Part shown: positions 19,331 through 30,326 of the stretch, piece after piece
Layout: the number at the start of each line of letters is the position of its first letter
How positions within the stretch are numbered: the stretch's first letter is position 1
From: Symbiodinium natans
Lineage: Eukaryota > Sar > Dinophyceae > Suessiales > Symbiodiniaceae
Direction of reading: 5' to 3'
Length of the DNA stretch: 64,000 bases
Assembly: GCA_905221605.1 (NCBI GenBank)
Contig: CAJNDS010002745.1
Coordinates: 939,703-1,003,702 of the forward strand
Notes under the pieces: generated by a model
Databases searched by the model: none
The model's input: only the letters and a program-made list of their open reading frames with translations
What the model was told of the DNA's origin: nothing
Position numbers and translations under genes: made by a program

Positions 19331-19694
19331 CTCGAAAGCTATATTGGCAACATTACGCAACCCATGCACGCTTCAACGCTCAACGACCACGAACCCCTGC
19401 AAGCATGTACACCCTAAACCCTCAACTCTGTAAGCCCCCAAGCCTACCCACGCAAACCCTCTGAACCCTCAATGAACCCTTTCACCTCAAAACCCTAAGA
19501 CCTATAAACCCTAAACCCTACTAAACCCCATCAACGCTATAAACCCTGCAAACCCCATAACCCCTATGAACCCTACGAACCCTAAACAGGGGGAGGGGGA
19601 GGCGGGGTGATCCTGAACCCTAAGCCCTAAGCTCCAAACCCTAAACCCTAAACCCTAAACCCTAAACCCTAAACCCTAAACCCTAAACCCTAAC

Positions 19695-19786
19695 TCGCGT
19701 GGCGCCAGGAAACGGGCATCGGTGGGCGGCGGCGGAGGTGGGACCTTCGCTGGCGCCTTTGGCCCGGCCTTGGACACGGCTCCCAC
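19695..19786 (-). CDS. predicted exon
   Basis: Acceptor CCTCAG|G, donor GTTAGGG. Reads VGAVSKAGPKAPAKVPPPPP then TDARFLAPR. Confidence 0.6.
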
Positions 19787-20079
19787 CTGAGGAAAGTTTA
19801 GGGTCTAGGGTTTAGGGTTTAGGGTTTAGGGTTTGGGGCTTGGGGTTTGGGGTTTGGGGTTTGGGGTTTGGGGTTTGGGGTTTGGGGTTTGGGGTTTACA
19901 GGGTTTACAGGGTTTAGAGCCTTAAGGACACGAAGACTCCCTTTGAAAGCTCAGGGCCCCTCACCGCAATCTCAGACTGCCGATGCCTTCAACCCTAAAC
20001 CCTAAACCCTAAACCCTTTTACCCTTTACACTTGAAATCCTAACCCTTTAAGCCCTAAACCCTAATCCAGGTTGTAGGC

Positions 20080-20113
20080 TGCATCGACCGCCAAGGCCCC
20101 GGTGCATGACAGA
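20080..20113 (-). CDS. predicted small exon
   Basis: 34 bp, phase 1 in and 2 out, reads CHAPGPWRSM. Confidence 0.35.
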
Positions 20114-20320
20114 CTAGTAAATCGGGCTTAGTAGGGTTTAGGGTTTAGAGTTTGGGTTTTGGGTCTAGGGTTTTGGGTTTTGGGTTTAGGGTTTAAGGTT
20201 TAGGGTAAAGTTTAGGGGGGTCACAACAAGGGCCCTGAGTACCGGGCCCTTCGTCTGGGAGCGCAGATACCTTAACCCACCTCAAAGCCGATTAAGGGAG
20301 GCTGAGGGTTTAGGGTTTGC

Positions 20321-20560
20321 GGTAGTTATTACATGGTCCCTGACATTGGGGAACCCATATATACTTGCCTTACATTCTTTTCTAAACCCAAGGGCCCATA
20401 CTTCAGAACCCTTTAACTTTAAGGGTAGTTACATGGTCCCTCATTCTGGGCCTTAAGAGGAGACTCCTTACATAACCCCTACATACCCCAGGACTCAAGG
20501 GCCCATACCTCAGAACCCTTTTTAAGAAGATGTGAAGTACCATGTCGACAATCTTGGAGT
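20321..20560. repeat. two family A foldback copies
   Basis: GGTAGTTATTACATGGTCCC at 20321 and GGGTAGTTACATGGTCCCT at 20423, each followed by a GGGCCCATAC..CAGAACCCTTT half. Confidence 0.65.
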
Positions 20561-20692
20561 CGCAGTCACCTCGAAAGCCCTCAGCCCCTTGTGACTGAAA
20601 CCTACAATACACCCTCACCCTAAACCCTTAAACCCTTAAACCCTAAAACCCTAGACCCTAAACCCTAAAACCCTAAACCCTAAATCCTAAAC

Positions 20693-20788
20693 CCGATCGT
20701 CCGGTTCGTTGAACAGGGAAGCATTGGCTGAAGTCGCACAGGAGGTTGGTTTCCACTAACTCGCTGGTTTCACGTTGCTCCGCGAAGC
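20693..20788 (-). CDS. predicted exon
   Basis: Acceptor ATGAG|G; donor GTTTAGG made by the telomeric unit. Reads FAEQRETSELVETNLLCDFS and on. Confidence 0.65.
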
Positions 20789-20795
20789 CTCATCC

Positions 20796-20930
20796 CTAAA
20801 CCCTAAACCCTAAACCCTAAACCCTAAACCCTAAACCCTAAACCCTAAACCCTAAACCCTAAACCCTAAACCCTAAACCCTAAACCCTAAACCCTAAACC
20901 CTAAACCCTAAACCCACCCTAAACCCTAAG
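20796..20930 (-). repeat. (CCCTAAA)n array
   Basis: About 18 near-perfect heptamers between the first and second exons of the 21050-18008 model. Confidence 0.9.
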
Positions 20931-20953
20931 AGCCTAAGCTTGGGCTTTCGTGC

Positions 20954-21050
20954 GCCAAGCCACCGGATGGTACTTCTGGCGTTGCTGGACCACCGTGGCC
21001 TTGTACCAGTCGTAGTTCCTCGCGCGCTTTTCTGAGTCCGAGCCCGACAT
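20954..21050 (-). CDS. predicted first exon (ATG at 21050)
   Basis: MSGSDSEKRARNYDWYKATV followed by VQQRQKYHPVAW. The ATG is preceded by a run without good coding potential. Donor is GT at 20963 or GC at 20953; the GC choice keeps phase with exon 2. Confidence 0.65.
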
Positions 21051-21656
21051 GCGCGCCCTTAATCCTCACAGGGTATATAATGCCCTAAACCCTAAACCCT
21101 TCTTCCCAACCCCACTAGCCCCAATACAAAAGCCCCTACAGAACCCTCATAATTCCAAGGTCCGTAGGGGCCGGGGGGGGGGAATTCTGGGAGTGGGTTT
21201 AGGTAGGGTTCATGGCCGCCATCCGGAAACTGAAGCCCAACCCCCTAAAACCTTCTTTAGCTTTTTCGTCCCGCAACAGGCAAAAATGAGAAGAGTCAGC
21301 GGAATGATTCCTACGGGATGGGCTCCTCCTGTTGAAAGGAAGGAGAAGTGTGGGGGGGGGGGGGGGGGGGGGACGAGTGAAAAGGAGGAGACAAGTTGTA
21401 AAAGGGGAGGACAAGTCGGAAAGGGTGGAGGAGTCAAAACGGCTTCGGGTTGAGGATGGTCTAGGGCCCAGGGTCCAGGGTTCAGGGTACAGGGTTTATG
21501 GTTAAGGGTTTAGGGCAACTCCCCCCCCCCCCCCTAAACCCCAAACAACAAACCCCAAACCCTAAACCCTAGCCCATCCCCAAACCCCGAAACCCTAAAC
21601 CCTAAACCCTAAACCCTAAACCCTAAACCCCAAACCCCATCCCCCTGCCCCCGCAC

Positions 21657-21759
21657 CCCTTCCAGAGCAGTCCTCAGGTTCTTTTGGTGCTCCTTGGAGC
21701 CTTCTGGCTTGCTTGGCGTGCCCGAGTGGCTCGTCTCATCCTGCACCCATTTGCCTGAG
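21657..21759 (-). CDS. predicted exon
   Basis: Acceptor TTTCACAG, GT donor. Reads GKWVQDETSHSGTPSKPEGS and KEHQKNLRTALE. Confidence 0.65.
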
Positions 21760-22357
21760 CTGTGAAAACAAGTTTAGGGTTTAGGGTTTAGGGTTTAGGG
21801 TTTCGGGTTTAGGGCTTCGGGCTTCGGGCTTGGGGCTTAGGGTTTAGGGTAGGCTGTATGTGTATTGTTTCAGCTTAGAACACACTTGGGAGCCTCGAAA
21901 GACAATCGGGGCACTCACAGACTGGCAGGCTCCAGAAAAACAAACTAAACAACCGCACGTACAAGTTTAGGACTTAGGGCTTACGGTTTAGGGTTGATCC
22001 TTGGGCCAAGCAAGTCCAAAGCCCCGAAGCTCGCCTAAGCCCAGACTCCTTACGATCCCCTGCAACTCCCCACCCTTGCACACATCCTTTAGGGTGTAGG
22101 GCCCTAAGCCCTAAGCCCTAAACCCTAAACCCTAAACCCTAAACCCTAAACCCTAAACCCTAAGCCTCTCTTCCGAAAATTGGAGTCGGAGGTCCCTTTT
22201 TGGGGGATGCTAGTCAATTTGGGTAGCCCTATGTTGGAAATTCTGCAAGAAGTGTGCCACCACTATGGGTTCCCTAGACCCTAAACCCAAACCCCTAAAC
22301 TCTAAGGGTTGTTTCATGGTCCTTCTGGCATGGGCCCGTAAATTCAAACGGGGACAC

Positions 22358-22426
22358 CCTCGGTCCCGCGCGCATTCTCAACGTCAAGTGCAGAAGGGTC
22401 GTCGTTGATTTTGGCAGCTTGACATG
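22358..22426 (-). CDS. predicted exon
   Basis: Acceptor TTTCAGAG, donor GTGTCC. Reads CQAAKINDDPSALDVENARG. Confidence 0.6.
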
Positions 22427-22639
22427 CTCTGAAACCCTAAACTCTAAAACCCTAAACCCTAAACCCTGAACCCTAAACCCTTGGAGTGATCTTCGAGTGC
22501 TTTTAGTGCAGCGGAGTGGTCCTAGAATGTATTACAGTGTTTCTTCTACGCTGGGAAAATCGGGTTTAGCTCCATACTACGAACAATAAGTAACTAAGCT
22601 GTACTGACGCTTCAGGAAGGGGGAAGCATGGGAAGAGAG

Positions 22640-22857
22640 TGGGTTTAGTTTAGGGTTTAGGGTTTAGGGTTTAGGGTTTAGGGTTTAGGGTTTAGGGTTT
22701 AGGGTTTAGGGTTTAGGGTTTAGGGTTTAGGGTTTAGGGTTTAGGGTTAGGTTTAGGGTTTAGGGTTTAGGGTTTAGGGTTTAGGGTTTAGGGTTTAGGG
22801 TTTAGGGTTTAGGGTTTAGGGTTTAGGGTTTAGGGTTTAGGGTTTAGGGTTTAGGGC
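22640..22857 (+). repeat. (TTTAGGG)n array
   Basis: About 30 near-perfect units, immediately downstream (in transcription) of exon 22860-22954 on its donor side. Confidence 0.95.
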
Positions 22858-22859
22858 GC

Positions 22860-22954
22860 CAGTGCCGAAGCAAGCTGCTGCAGAGCAGGCACTTCATCCA
22901 GCGCTCGCTGTTGGGATCGTTGTCGTCGCCTTTGCGGCTTCGGATCCCTGGTAT
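22860..22954 (-). CDS. predicted exon, C-x2-C
   Basis: GC donor at the array edge. Reads KGDDNDPNSERWMKCLLCSS; the CLLC pair could be half a zinc site. Confidence 0.6.
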
Positions 22955-23081
22955 CTCAAACACTGGAACTCCTCCCTCCAAACCCTAAACCCTAAACCCC
23001 TAAACCCTAAACCCTGAACCCTCAACCCTCAACCCTAAACCCTGAACCCTAAACCCCAAAGCCTGAATGGTTGATCCCTAC

Positions 23082-23143
23082 AGCCCGATCGGGCCTTTGA
23101 GGCGTTCAAAGAGTTGTTCCCATAGGCGCCGTTCGCAGTTGGG
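23082..23143 (-). CDS. predicted exon
   Basis: Acceptor TTTAAG, donor GTAGGG. Reads NCERRLWEQLFERLKGPIG. The plus strand also has PDRAFEAFKELFP, but minus fits its neighbours. Confidence 0.55.
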
Positions 23144-23337
23144 CTTAAAGAGCATGCATAAAGGGTTTAGGTTTTAGGAATGAGGGTAAGGTAACTACGT
23201 AGGGCAAGCAGGGTTGGAAGGGAAATGGTTTTGGCGGCTAGACCCTAAACCCCAAACCCTAAACCCTCAACCCTCAACCCTAAACGCTAAAACCTTAACC
23301 CTAAACCCTAAACCCTGAACCCTAAACCCTAAAGAGC

Positions 23338-23400
23338 TTGGAGCCTAGAGGAGGTCGGGCTCACGACCCCGGAACGGACCGATGCCCACAGTACAGACAT
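23338..23400 (-). CDS. predicted exon beginning with ATG
   Basis: Exactly 21 codons, MSVLWASVRSGVVSPTSSRL, with a GC donor. Could be a first exon. Confidence 0.5.
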
Positions 23401-23409
23401 GAGTACGTA

Positions 23410-23678
23410 GTTAGGGCCTAGGGTTTAGGGTTTAGGGTTTAGGGTTTAGGGTTTAGGGTTTAGGGTTTAGGGTTTAGGGTTTAGGGTTTAGGGTTTAGGG
23501 TTTAGGGTTTAGGGTTTAGGGTTTAGGGTTTAGGGTTTAGGGTTTAGGGTTTAGGTGTAGGGTTTAGGGTTTAGGGTTTAGGGTTTAGGGTTTAGGGTTT
23601 AGGGTTTAGGGTTTAGGGTTTAGGGTTTAGGGTTTAGGGTTTAGGGTTTAGGGTTTAGGGTTTAGGGTTAGGGTTTAG
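23410..23678 (+). repeat. (TTTAGGG)n array, longest perfect tract
   Basis: About 37 heptamers with only two one-base-class interruptions. Confidence 0.95.
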
Positions 23679-23682
23679 GGAC

Positions 23683-23719
23683 TTTTCAATAGCTTTCTTG
23701 TCTCCGCTCCCCAGCCCGG
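23683..23719 (-). CDS. predicted small exon
   Basis: Acceptor CGTCAG, donor GTCCCTAAAC. Reads AGLGSGDKKAIE. Confidence 0.45.
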
Positions 23720-23853
23720 CTGACGCACGACTGACACCCTAAACCCTAAACCCTAATAAACCCTAAACCCTAAACCCTAAACCCTAAACCCTAAACCCTA
23801 ACAAAATCTGCCTCATGGTCCTAATCCCTAAACCCTAGCCCTAAACCCTAAAC

Positions 23854-23938
23854 CCCATGGTCCTGCAACCGCGTCACAGGGGACCCAGGCCAAGTACTCT
23901 AGCGCAGGCGGGGCGTAGCCCGTGATCTTGATCTTCTC
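23854..23938 (-). CDS. predicted exon
   Basis: Acceptor CAAAAG|G; donor GTTTAGGG. Reads KEKIKITGYAPPALEYLAW then VPCDAVA. Confidence 0.65.
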
Positions 23939-24139
23939 CTTTTGGGGTTCAGGATTTAGGGGGTTTAGGGGTTCAGGGGTTTAGGGTTTAGGATTTAAGG
24001 GGTTTAGGGTTTGGGGTTTAGAGCTCAGGGTTCAGGGCTTATGGGGCTTTGAGATGTTTGGGGCGCCGGGCCCCTAACCCCCTACAACCCTCAACGCAAC
24101 AACCCCGAGCTTCGGGCAGAAGGTCTTGGAGATATTCTT

Positions 24140-24380
24140 GGGTTTAGGGTTTAGGGCTTAGGGCTTAGGGCTTAGGGCTTAGGGTTTAGGGTTTAGGGTT
24201 TAGGGTTTAGGGTTTAGGGTTTAGGGCTAGGGCTTAGGGTTTTAGGGTTTAGGGCTTAGGGTTTGGGTTTAGGGTTTAGGGTTTAGGGTTTAGGGTTTAG
24301 GGTTTAGGGTTTAGGGTTTAGGGTTTAGGGTTTAGGGTTTAGGGTTTAGGGTTTAGGGTTTAGGGTTTAGGGTTTAGGGA
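24140..24380 (+). repeat. TTTAGGG array with GGGCTTA variants
   Basis: About 34 units, with variants concentrated in two blocks. Confidence 0.9.
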
Positions 24381-24566
24381 GGATTCAAGGCTGAGGATTG
24401 TGGATTCCCAGTGCCGGAGGCATTTTTTTTGAGATTCAGAGTATTCAGGGTTTAGGGTTTAAGGTTTAGGGCTGGGAAGGCTTTGGATTAGGGCTGAAGG
24501 ATTAAGACTCGGCAGGCCTTAGTGTTTAAGGCTTAGGGTGGAGGGTTTGCGGCTTAGGGCAGAAAC

Positions 24567-24616
24567 TGTAGGAGATTGTCTCTTTCAGGTACGGCTAAGA
24601 TAACGAAGGACAAGCT
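24567..24616 (-). CDS. predicted exon
   Basis: Acceptor GTTTAG, donor GTTTCT. Reads SLSFVILAVPERDNLL. Confidence 0.55.
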
Positions 24617-24639
24617 CTAAACCCTAAACCCTAAGCCCT

Positions 24640-24800
24640 AAGCACCAAGCCCCAAGCCCTAAAAAATAAACCCTGAACCAAACAAGCCCCAAGCCCCAAG
24701 ACCCAAGCCCCAAGCCCCAAGCCCCAAGCCCCAAGCCCCAAGCCCCAAGCCCCAAGCCCCAAGCCCCAAGCCCCAAGCCCCAAGCCCCAAGCCCTAAGCC
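24640..24800 (-). repeat. GGGCTTG-variant array (CAAGCCC on plus)
   Basis: About 17 heptamers of a single variant, distinct from neighbouring arrays. Confidence 0.9.
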
Positions 24801-24806
24801 CTTAAC

Positions 24807-24890
24807 CCATCCCATCCTGTTCCAAGAATTGCGTCAAGCGCCGAGTATGGTCGCCTGCCGTATGAGGAGGGTCAAGTTCGATTCGCAGCC
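24807..24890 (-). CDS. predicted exon
   Basis: Acceptor GCTTAG|G, donor GTTAAG. Reads LRIELDPPHTAGDHTRRLTQ and FLEQDG. The plus strand is open too (SSAEYGRLPYEEGQVRF). Confidence 0.5.
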
Positions 24891-25303
24891 CTAAGCCCTC
24901 AACCCAAAACCCCAGACCAAAACCTAAACCCTAAACTTCGTAGAATCAGTTCCCCGGTGGGATTGTATATACTAAGGGTCATATCTGGGGTAGGTGACGG
25001 AAGCTACCTACTGTAGGGGCCTCAATAATTAGATAGGGTTTTGGGGGGGGCCCTTATGGTATAACCACATAGCAGGTCATGAGGGAATGCCAATTACTCC
25101 GTAGTACTTATTCCAACCCCTCTAGAACCCGAGGTGGGCATAGATGTTGCACTCATGCTCACGGATGGGAACCCGAAACCCTAAGCCCTAAGCAGGCTGC
25201 CAGGCCCACAGGACATCCTGTGTTCAGGGAAGCAGGGGTGTCGGGGGTGCCACACCCTAAACCCTAAACCCTAAGCCCTTAAACCCCTAAACCCTAAACC
25301 TAC

Positions 25304-25351
25304 CACGGGTTGCGCTGTTGCTTTCTGGTCTCACACAACGCACTCGTGGAG
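25304..25351 (-). CDS. predicted exon
   Basis: Acceptor ATGAG, consensus donor GTAGGT running into TTTAGGG. Reads STSALCETRKQQRNP. Confidence 0.6.
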
Positions 25352-25991
25352 CTCATGAGCATCAAGCCGTGAACCCTCAACCCTGAAAGGCCACTTCTCC
25401 AAAATATGGTCCTTTTTGGGGTCCTTATGATACGGCGGCCCCTCTTATTTCGGGTACCCAAAAAGGGAACTTTAATTATGAGAAAACACAACCAGTGGCT
25501 TCCATAAAGGACAATACACCCTCAAGACAGAATAGACAGACATAAGGGGTTTAGGGTACCCTGATCCCTAAACCTAAACCCTTTCGAGTTTCGGGGTCTC
25601 GGGTTTCGAGGTCCTGGGTCTGTGGCTGCGGGGGTTCAGGATATAGGATGTGCAAATTTGATCGGGTAAGGTACCGTGGTACGACTGTATGAAGCTCTAA
25701 ACCCTAAACCCTAAACCCTAAACCCGAAACCCTAAACCCTAAACCCTAAACCCGAAACCCTAAACCCTAAACCCTAAACCCTAAACTCAGCTCGGCTGTG
25801 AAGGCCTGTCATCAAATGGTTGTCGTCGACGACCTTTCCAGGTGCTGGTCCCCTATTAAAATTTTTAAGGCCCCGAATTAAGGCCCCGATGTTAGGGTTT
25901 AGGGTTTAGGGTTATGCTAGGTAGTTTCCTTCACATACCCCAGATATCACCCTTACTTGGAAGCCCTCTTTGACTATCGGTATGGGGACTG

Positions 25992-26137
25992 CTACTGACT
26001 GCTACTGCTGCTACTCATGATCGTACTCCCTCTTTCTCCGACTACTCCGACAAGGCTGCAAGCTGTTCGCAGCAGACAGAACCTCATTCCCCTTCGCATC
26101 CGTGCTTGTAGCTGCTTGGCAAGCGAATCCTCATGAG
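25992..26137 (-). CDS. predicted terminal exon with stop
   Basis: 146 bp, acceptor ATGAAG, 48 codons to TAG. Reads HEDSLAKQLQARMRRGMRFC, ending in a Ser run before Gln and stop. Confidence 0.65.
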
Positions 26138-26313
26138 CTTCATGAAGAGCCCTAAACCCTAAACCTAAAACGTAAATCTGCAGCAACCCTGAACCCTAAA
26201 CCCTAAGTGACACCAACCCTATACACCCTAAACCCCAAACCCTAACGGCCTCAAAAACTTCCCCTTGCAATGCACTCCACTTCCATCCTTTTATAGAGAC
26301 TCTGCGCATCTAC

Positions 26314-26380
26314 CGTAAACTCCAAAAAGTTGGAACATCCTTATCCCCATAATCATCCAGTTTACTGTAACCATCCTTAG
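26314..26380 (-). CDS. predicted exon
   Basis: Acceptor AGCCAG, consensus-like donor GTAGAT. Reads KDGYSKLDDYGDKDVPTFWS. Confidence 0.65.
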
Positions 26381-26909
26381 CTGGCTCTGAGTTTTGGGGT
26401 TTAGGGCTGAGGGCTCCGGAGTTTAGGGTTTAAGGGTTTAAAGGGGGGGAGGGGGTTTAGGGTTTAGGCTTTAGGGTTTCGGGTTTGGGGTTTAGGGTTT
26501 AGGGGTTTAGGGCTTAGGGTTCAACATCTCAAGTCCAAGCATTCACTAGGCCAGCAAGTGTGTTCGTGTAACGGAAATATCCACCCACCCATAGAATCTC
26601 ATAAGATTACGAAAAAACATACGGGTTGTCATCTTCTCTTTGCGAGACAAGGCACAGAATAACAACGCATCGATCGAAACCCGAAGCCTTGAACCCTAAA
26701 CCCTGCGCCTGAACTCTAAGCCCTGAACCCTCGGCCCTGAACCCTAACAAAGGATTTATGGTTTAGGGTTTAGAGTCCAGGGTTTAAGGTTTAGGGCTTT
26801 CGGCTTAGGGCTTAGGGTGTAGGGTTTAGGGTTTAGGGTTTAGGGTTTAGGGTTTCGGGTTTAGGGTTTAAGGTTTAGGGGGCTCTTGGTGGCTTTGAAG
26901 GCTTCAGAC

Positions 26910-26963
26910 GGTTTCGGCCTTGCCGCAGGGGAGGCACCGGACAAGGCCATCGGGGCCCATCTG
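26910..26963 (-). CDS. predicted exon, zinc-finger start
   Basis: Acceptor TGGCAG, donor GTCTGA. Reads QMGPDGLVRCLPCGKAET. The CLPC pair resembles the start of a C2H2 finger, with the His pair in the next exon. Confidence 0.6.
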
Positions 26964-27579
26964 CTGCCAGGATGGAAGATCCTTTCTGGGGTTTAGTGCT
27001 TAGGGTTCAGGGTTTAGGGTTTAGGGTTTAGGGTTTAGGGTTTAGGGTTTAGGGTTTAGGGTTTAGGGTTTAGGGTTTAGGGTTTAGGGTTTAGGGTTCA
27101 GGGAAAATCCTCCGGGCGCGGGAGTCTTAGGATTTGGGAGGTTTAGGAAGGCTTAGGGTATAGGATGTAGGACGTTTAGGGTTTAGGGTTGAGGGTTTGG
27201 GGCTCAGGGTTGGAAAGCTTGCGGTTGAAGACAGTTTTGGGTTTAAACCCCCCTAGACGCGCACCCCGCCGCCCCTGGCCCTCCCAAAACCTTTATCATA
27301 GAGCCCCAGATGAGGGTTCCCGTGAGTTTAAGACCATAAACCCGAAACCCTAAACCCTAAACCCTAAACCCTAAACACCCTGGTCCATGCGCAGGTATAA
27401 GTGCGGTTCTAAGCACGGCCATTCTAACGTCTACCTGGCTATACCTGGATTTGAGGTAACTAGTAAACCCTTGTCTTAAACCTATAAAGCCTACTTATAT
27501 CTGTCCGTGACCCTTCGAGTGGCCCGGACAAGGGGCACGCAGCGCCGGGCTTATTCGGGTTTAGGGAGGTGCAGCGTTT

Positions 27580-28500
27580 TGGGGTTTAGGGTTTCGGGTT
27601 TGGGGTTTTGGAGGCTTTAGGCTTTGGGTTTTGGGCTTTGGGTCTAGGACTGGAAGGTTCATAGGTACTTGTTCTATGGGTAAAGAAAAAAGTATTTTGT
27701 GCCATTCTGGTATTACGCCGAAAATTAAATACGTTAATACAATGAGACAAAAGTACAGCTACTGGATTTCTGAAATATGGTATGTAGCGTGGGGATAGTT
27801 TGGTAGTTTTCACAATACTGGACAGGTGTCGTCATAAGCCATGGAACGACAGGTTGTAAGTCAAGCAGCCACCCTCTTTTTTGTTTAGTTTTCATTTTAT
27901 ATTTTTCTCTGAATGGCAACCTCTCGACCGAAAGAAACAAGAGAAAAAGTCCCCCGATCTGAGGTTGCGAAAATGCCACTCCTGTTCTACGACGGAAAAC
28001 AAGACACTGTAGTTCTGATCGATGTTGAAGACTCCAGTTTATTGGAAAAAGTCAATGTACTAGCACCAACAAAGGGTTACCGAGACCAGGAGACAGATGC
28101 ACCAGAGGAGAGCAAGCAAGAGGTTTGCTAGGGAACAAAACTTGGGACAACAGCTAAAACAACAGCAAGAGGCTCAAGTGGCACAAAGACAGAAAGCGAG
28201 ACGGGAGACCGGACACCAAGTTTATTGACGACAGCGATGGCAACGAAGGTGACGATGCAACGGGGTTCACGTTGAGGGCTTTCTGGTTCAGGCACACTGA
28301 ACGGCAGTCCCCTCCCGGAAATATTAAGCCTCTTGCCCCCAACCCCCAAATATGAAATCCCACCCCCCCCCCCCCCCCGACCCCCAAACAAAAACTTCAA
28401 TATGACTAAACTGGGGGCATTTAATATTAGAGGGGTAGCCCGGGGGGGGTGGGGGGGTAATATTCGGGGGAGGGGATTAATCGTTCTCAAACGATGTTAA
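27580..28500. other. AT-rich unique region with possible plus-strand coding
   Basis: Composition differs from surrounding repeats. On plus, 27913-28131 encodes 72 codons (MATSRPKETREKVPRSEVAK start) with even codon use, and an overlapping frame continues with Gln/Arg-rich REQNLGQQLKQQQEAQVAQR to about 28227; a frameshift would join them. It may be a fragment of an inserted element. 28330-28470 has C and G homopolymers. Confidence 0.4.
27913..28131 (+). CDS. hypothetical small ORF, possibly fragment
   Basis: 72 codons, charged, no recognised domain, no telomeric composition. Opposite in strand to the surrounding exons. Confidence 0.35.
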   Translation: MATSRPKETREKVPRSEVAKMPLLFYDGKQDTVVLIDVEDSSLLEKVNVLAPTKGYRDQETDAPEESKQEVC

Positions 28501-28619
28501 GAGATTCGTATCCTCTGGTCCATCCCCTTTGTTAAGACTTCAATATTGGCATATTTGGAGAGTGGAGGAGAAAAATCACCCAACCCCTAAACCCTAAACC
28601 CTAAGCATTAAACCCTCGC

Positions 28620-28800
28620 CAAGCCCGCAAAACACGCCCAGAACCCACAACCCAAGGCCCTGCCACTGCAGGGCTTCAGTCCCAGGCGCCGCGGGCGTTG
28701 GCGGGCACGGCAAGCAGAGCTGGGGCGCGGCTGGGGCTGCGGCGGCCGGCGCCGCCGTGTATCCGGTGCCCGTGGCCCAGGCCAACTTCCTTGCTTTTTA
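28620..28800. CDS. coding-like island, strand unresolved
   Basis: Minus reads LAWATGTGYTAAPAAAAPAA; plus reads QSWGAAGAAAAGAAVYPVPV to a stop. Ala-rich both ways, so composition misleads. Confidence 0.3.
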
Positions 28801-29073
28801 AGTCATGAGTACTCTTTTTGAACCCGAATCCGTAAAGCTATATATATATATGCCATATGCCCTGAAACACGACTTCAGCCCTAATCCCCCAAACCCTCAT
28901 GACACCCTAAACCCTAAATACTTTAAACCCCAAAACCCCACTACCACACCACGCTGCGGGGGGAGGGGGGGAAGGGAAGGGCAAGGGGGGAAGGGTCAAA
29001 GGGGGGAAATGGGGGAAGCCTTAAAGCCCTAAAGGTTAAAAAAAAAACCAAAAAGGGGGGGGGGGGGTTTGGC

Positions 29074-29102
29074 TTCTTGGACCTCGGCATCGCTTGCCAA
29101 CT
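29074..29102 (-). CDS. predicted small exon
   Basis: Acceptor GTTAG, GC donor. Reads ELASDAEVQE. Confidence 0.35.
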
Positions 29103-29154
29103 CTAACCCCCCAACCTCATAAGGCAGCGTCGGTCACTGGAGCATCGGCCCTAC

Positions 29155-29302
29155 ACCCTAAACCCTAAACCCTAAACCCTAAACCCTAAACCCTAAACCC
29201 TAAACCCTAAACCCTAAACCCTAAACCCTAAACCCTAAACCCTAAACCCTAAACCCTAAACCCTAAACCCTAAACCCTAAACCTAAACCCTAAACCCGAA
29301 AC
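29155..29302 (-). repeat. (CCCTAAA)n array
   Basis: About 20 near-perfect heptamers. Confidence 0.95.
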
Positions 29303-29669
29303 CAGATTCAGGATGGCGATATGAGCTGGCAAGTAGAAGAGGTTGAGGGCTTAGGGTTGGTAAAGCCCTAAGTCCTAAACCCTAACAGGCCTTGTACATC
29401 CTTGTGCCAGGCGACTCCAATCCTTCAATACCCTCAAGAGTTGGGGTTTTCTGGCTTAGGGGCTTGCGGGTTTGAGCCCTGAAGGCAGGACCTGACCCCC
29501 TAATCCCGATTCGGCTATTACAATCATCTCATTAGGGTGTAGGGTGTATGGTTTAGGCCTCCAGGATCTCAAAACCCGAAACTCTAAACCCCTAAATCCC
29601 CCAAGCCCTCAGCCCTAAACGGTAAAGCCGAAGCCCTAAGCCCTACACCCTAGACCCTAAGCCCGAAGC

Positions 29670-29769
29670 CAAGATTCTTCTTGTGGGCCTCGCTGTTGAG
29701 ATGCCCCTCAAGTGAGGAGCCGTTGGGGCTTTTCTCGCACAAAGTGCAGAAGAACTCCCCCTGGACCTC
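29670..29769 (-). CDS. predicted exon: C2H2 (U1-like) zinc finger
   Basis: Acceptor GGCACAG|G, GC donor. Encodes GEFFCTLCEKSPNGSSLEGH followed by LNSEAHKKNL: C-x2-C-x11-H-x5-H with the aromatic and Leu in place. The whole finger lies in one exon. Confidence 0.7.
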
Positions 29770-30257
29770 CTGTGCCACACGTGGGCTCAAGGGTTTTAGG
29801 GTTTAGGGTTTAGGGTTTTAGGGTTTTTTGGGTTTAGGGTCTAAGGTTGAGGGCTTCAGGTTGTTTGTTTTTGCTTTTGTATTATTATTGTTTTTTTTTT
29901 TTGGGGGGGGGGGGGGGGGTTGGGGTTAAGGTTTAGGTTTGTGGTTTTTGGGTGTAGCTGTAGAGTCCTTTCTTGGATGAGCTCCTTCGGCTCAAAATGT
30001 AGTATTTAGGGTTTAGGGTTTAGGGTTAGGGGCTTTTTACGGGGTATCCCATTTGGGAAATACCGCCTTATGAAGATCACGTGGGGCTCTCCGACTAGTA
30101 GGCCTTACTCTCTACTCTGTAACCGACTCCCCTCAACCCGAACAAACTCTAAACCCTGAACCCTAGACCCTAAACCCTAAACCCTAAACCCTAAACCTAA
30201 AACCCTAAACCCTGAACCCTGAACCGAATGTTCGGGGCTTAGGAGTTAGGGCCTTAC

Positions 30258-30326
30258 CGCTTTCCGAAAAGCTCGCACCTTCCACGTTCCAGGGCTGATC
30301 TGTGCCTCGGCTAGAAGAAGATTTGA
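30258..30326 (-). CDS. predicted exon
   Basis: Acceptor CACCAG, consensus donor GTAAGG. Reads SNLLLAEAQISPGTWKVRAF. Confidence 0.7.

Larger units (their letters stand above)
18008..21050 (-). other. gene model: small protein with acidic C-terminus
   Basis: Starts with an ATG exon at 21050 (MSGSDSEKRARNYDWYKATV) and ends at a TGA at 18008-18010 after DPEPDDDDVEEC. Four exons between are at 20693-20788, 20080-20113, 19695-19786 and 18513-18588. One middle region is Pro/Lys/Ala-rich. The first joins agree in phase if exon 1 uses a GC donor; the join into 19695-19786 does not, so an exon may be missing. No family recognised; hydrophilic, no membrane segment. Confidence 0.5.
21657..25351 (-). other. 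gene region: eleven minus-strand exons, gene limits unknown
   Basis: Coding islands at 25304, 24807, 24567, 23854, 23683, 23338, 23082, 22860, 22358 and 21657, plus a weaker one at 24115-24140. The 23338-23400 island begins with ATG, so two genes may be present. No stop exon identified before the next gene's ATG at 21050. Confidence 0.45.

Noticed and set aside
24860-24885. tRNA T-loop-like AGTTCGATTCG, and GGTTCGAAT at 32420
   Set aside because: Flanking bases do not form a T stem and no acceptor or anticodon stem could be drawn.
29985-30005. Spliced-leader relic (GGCTCAAAATG near 29990)
   Set aside because: Only partial and wrongly arranged relative to the dinoflagellate leader end TTTGGCTCAAG; chance match.
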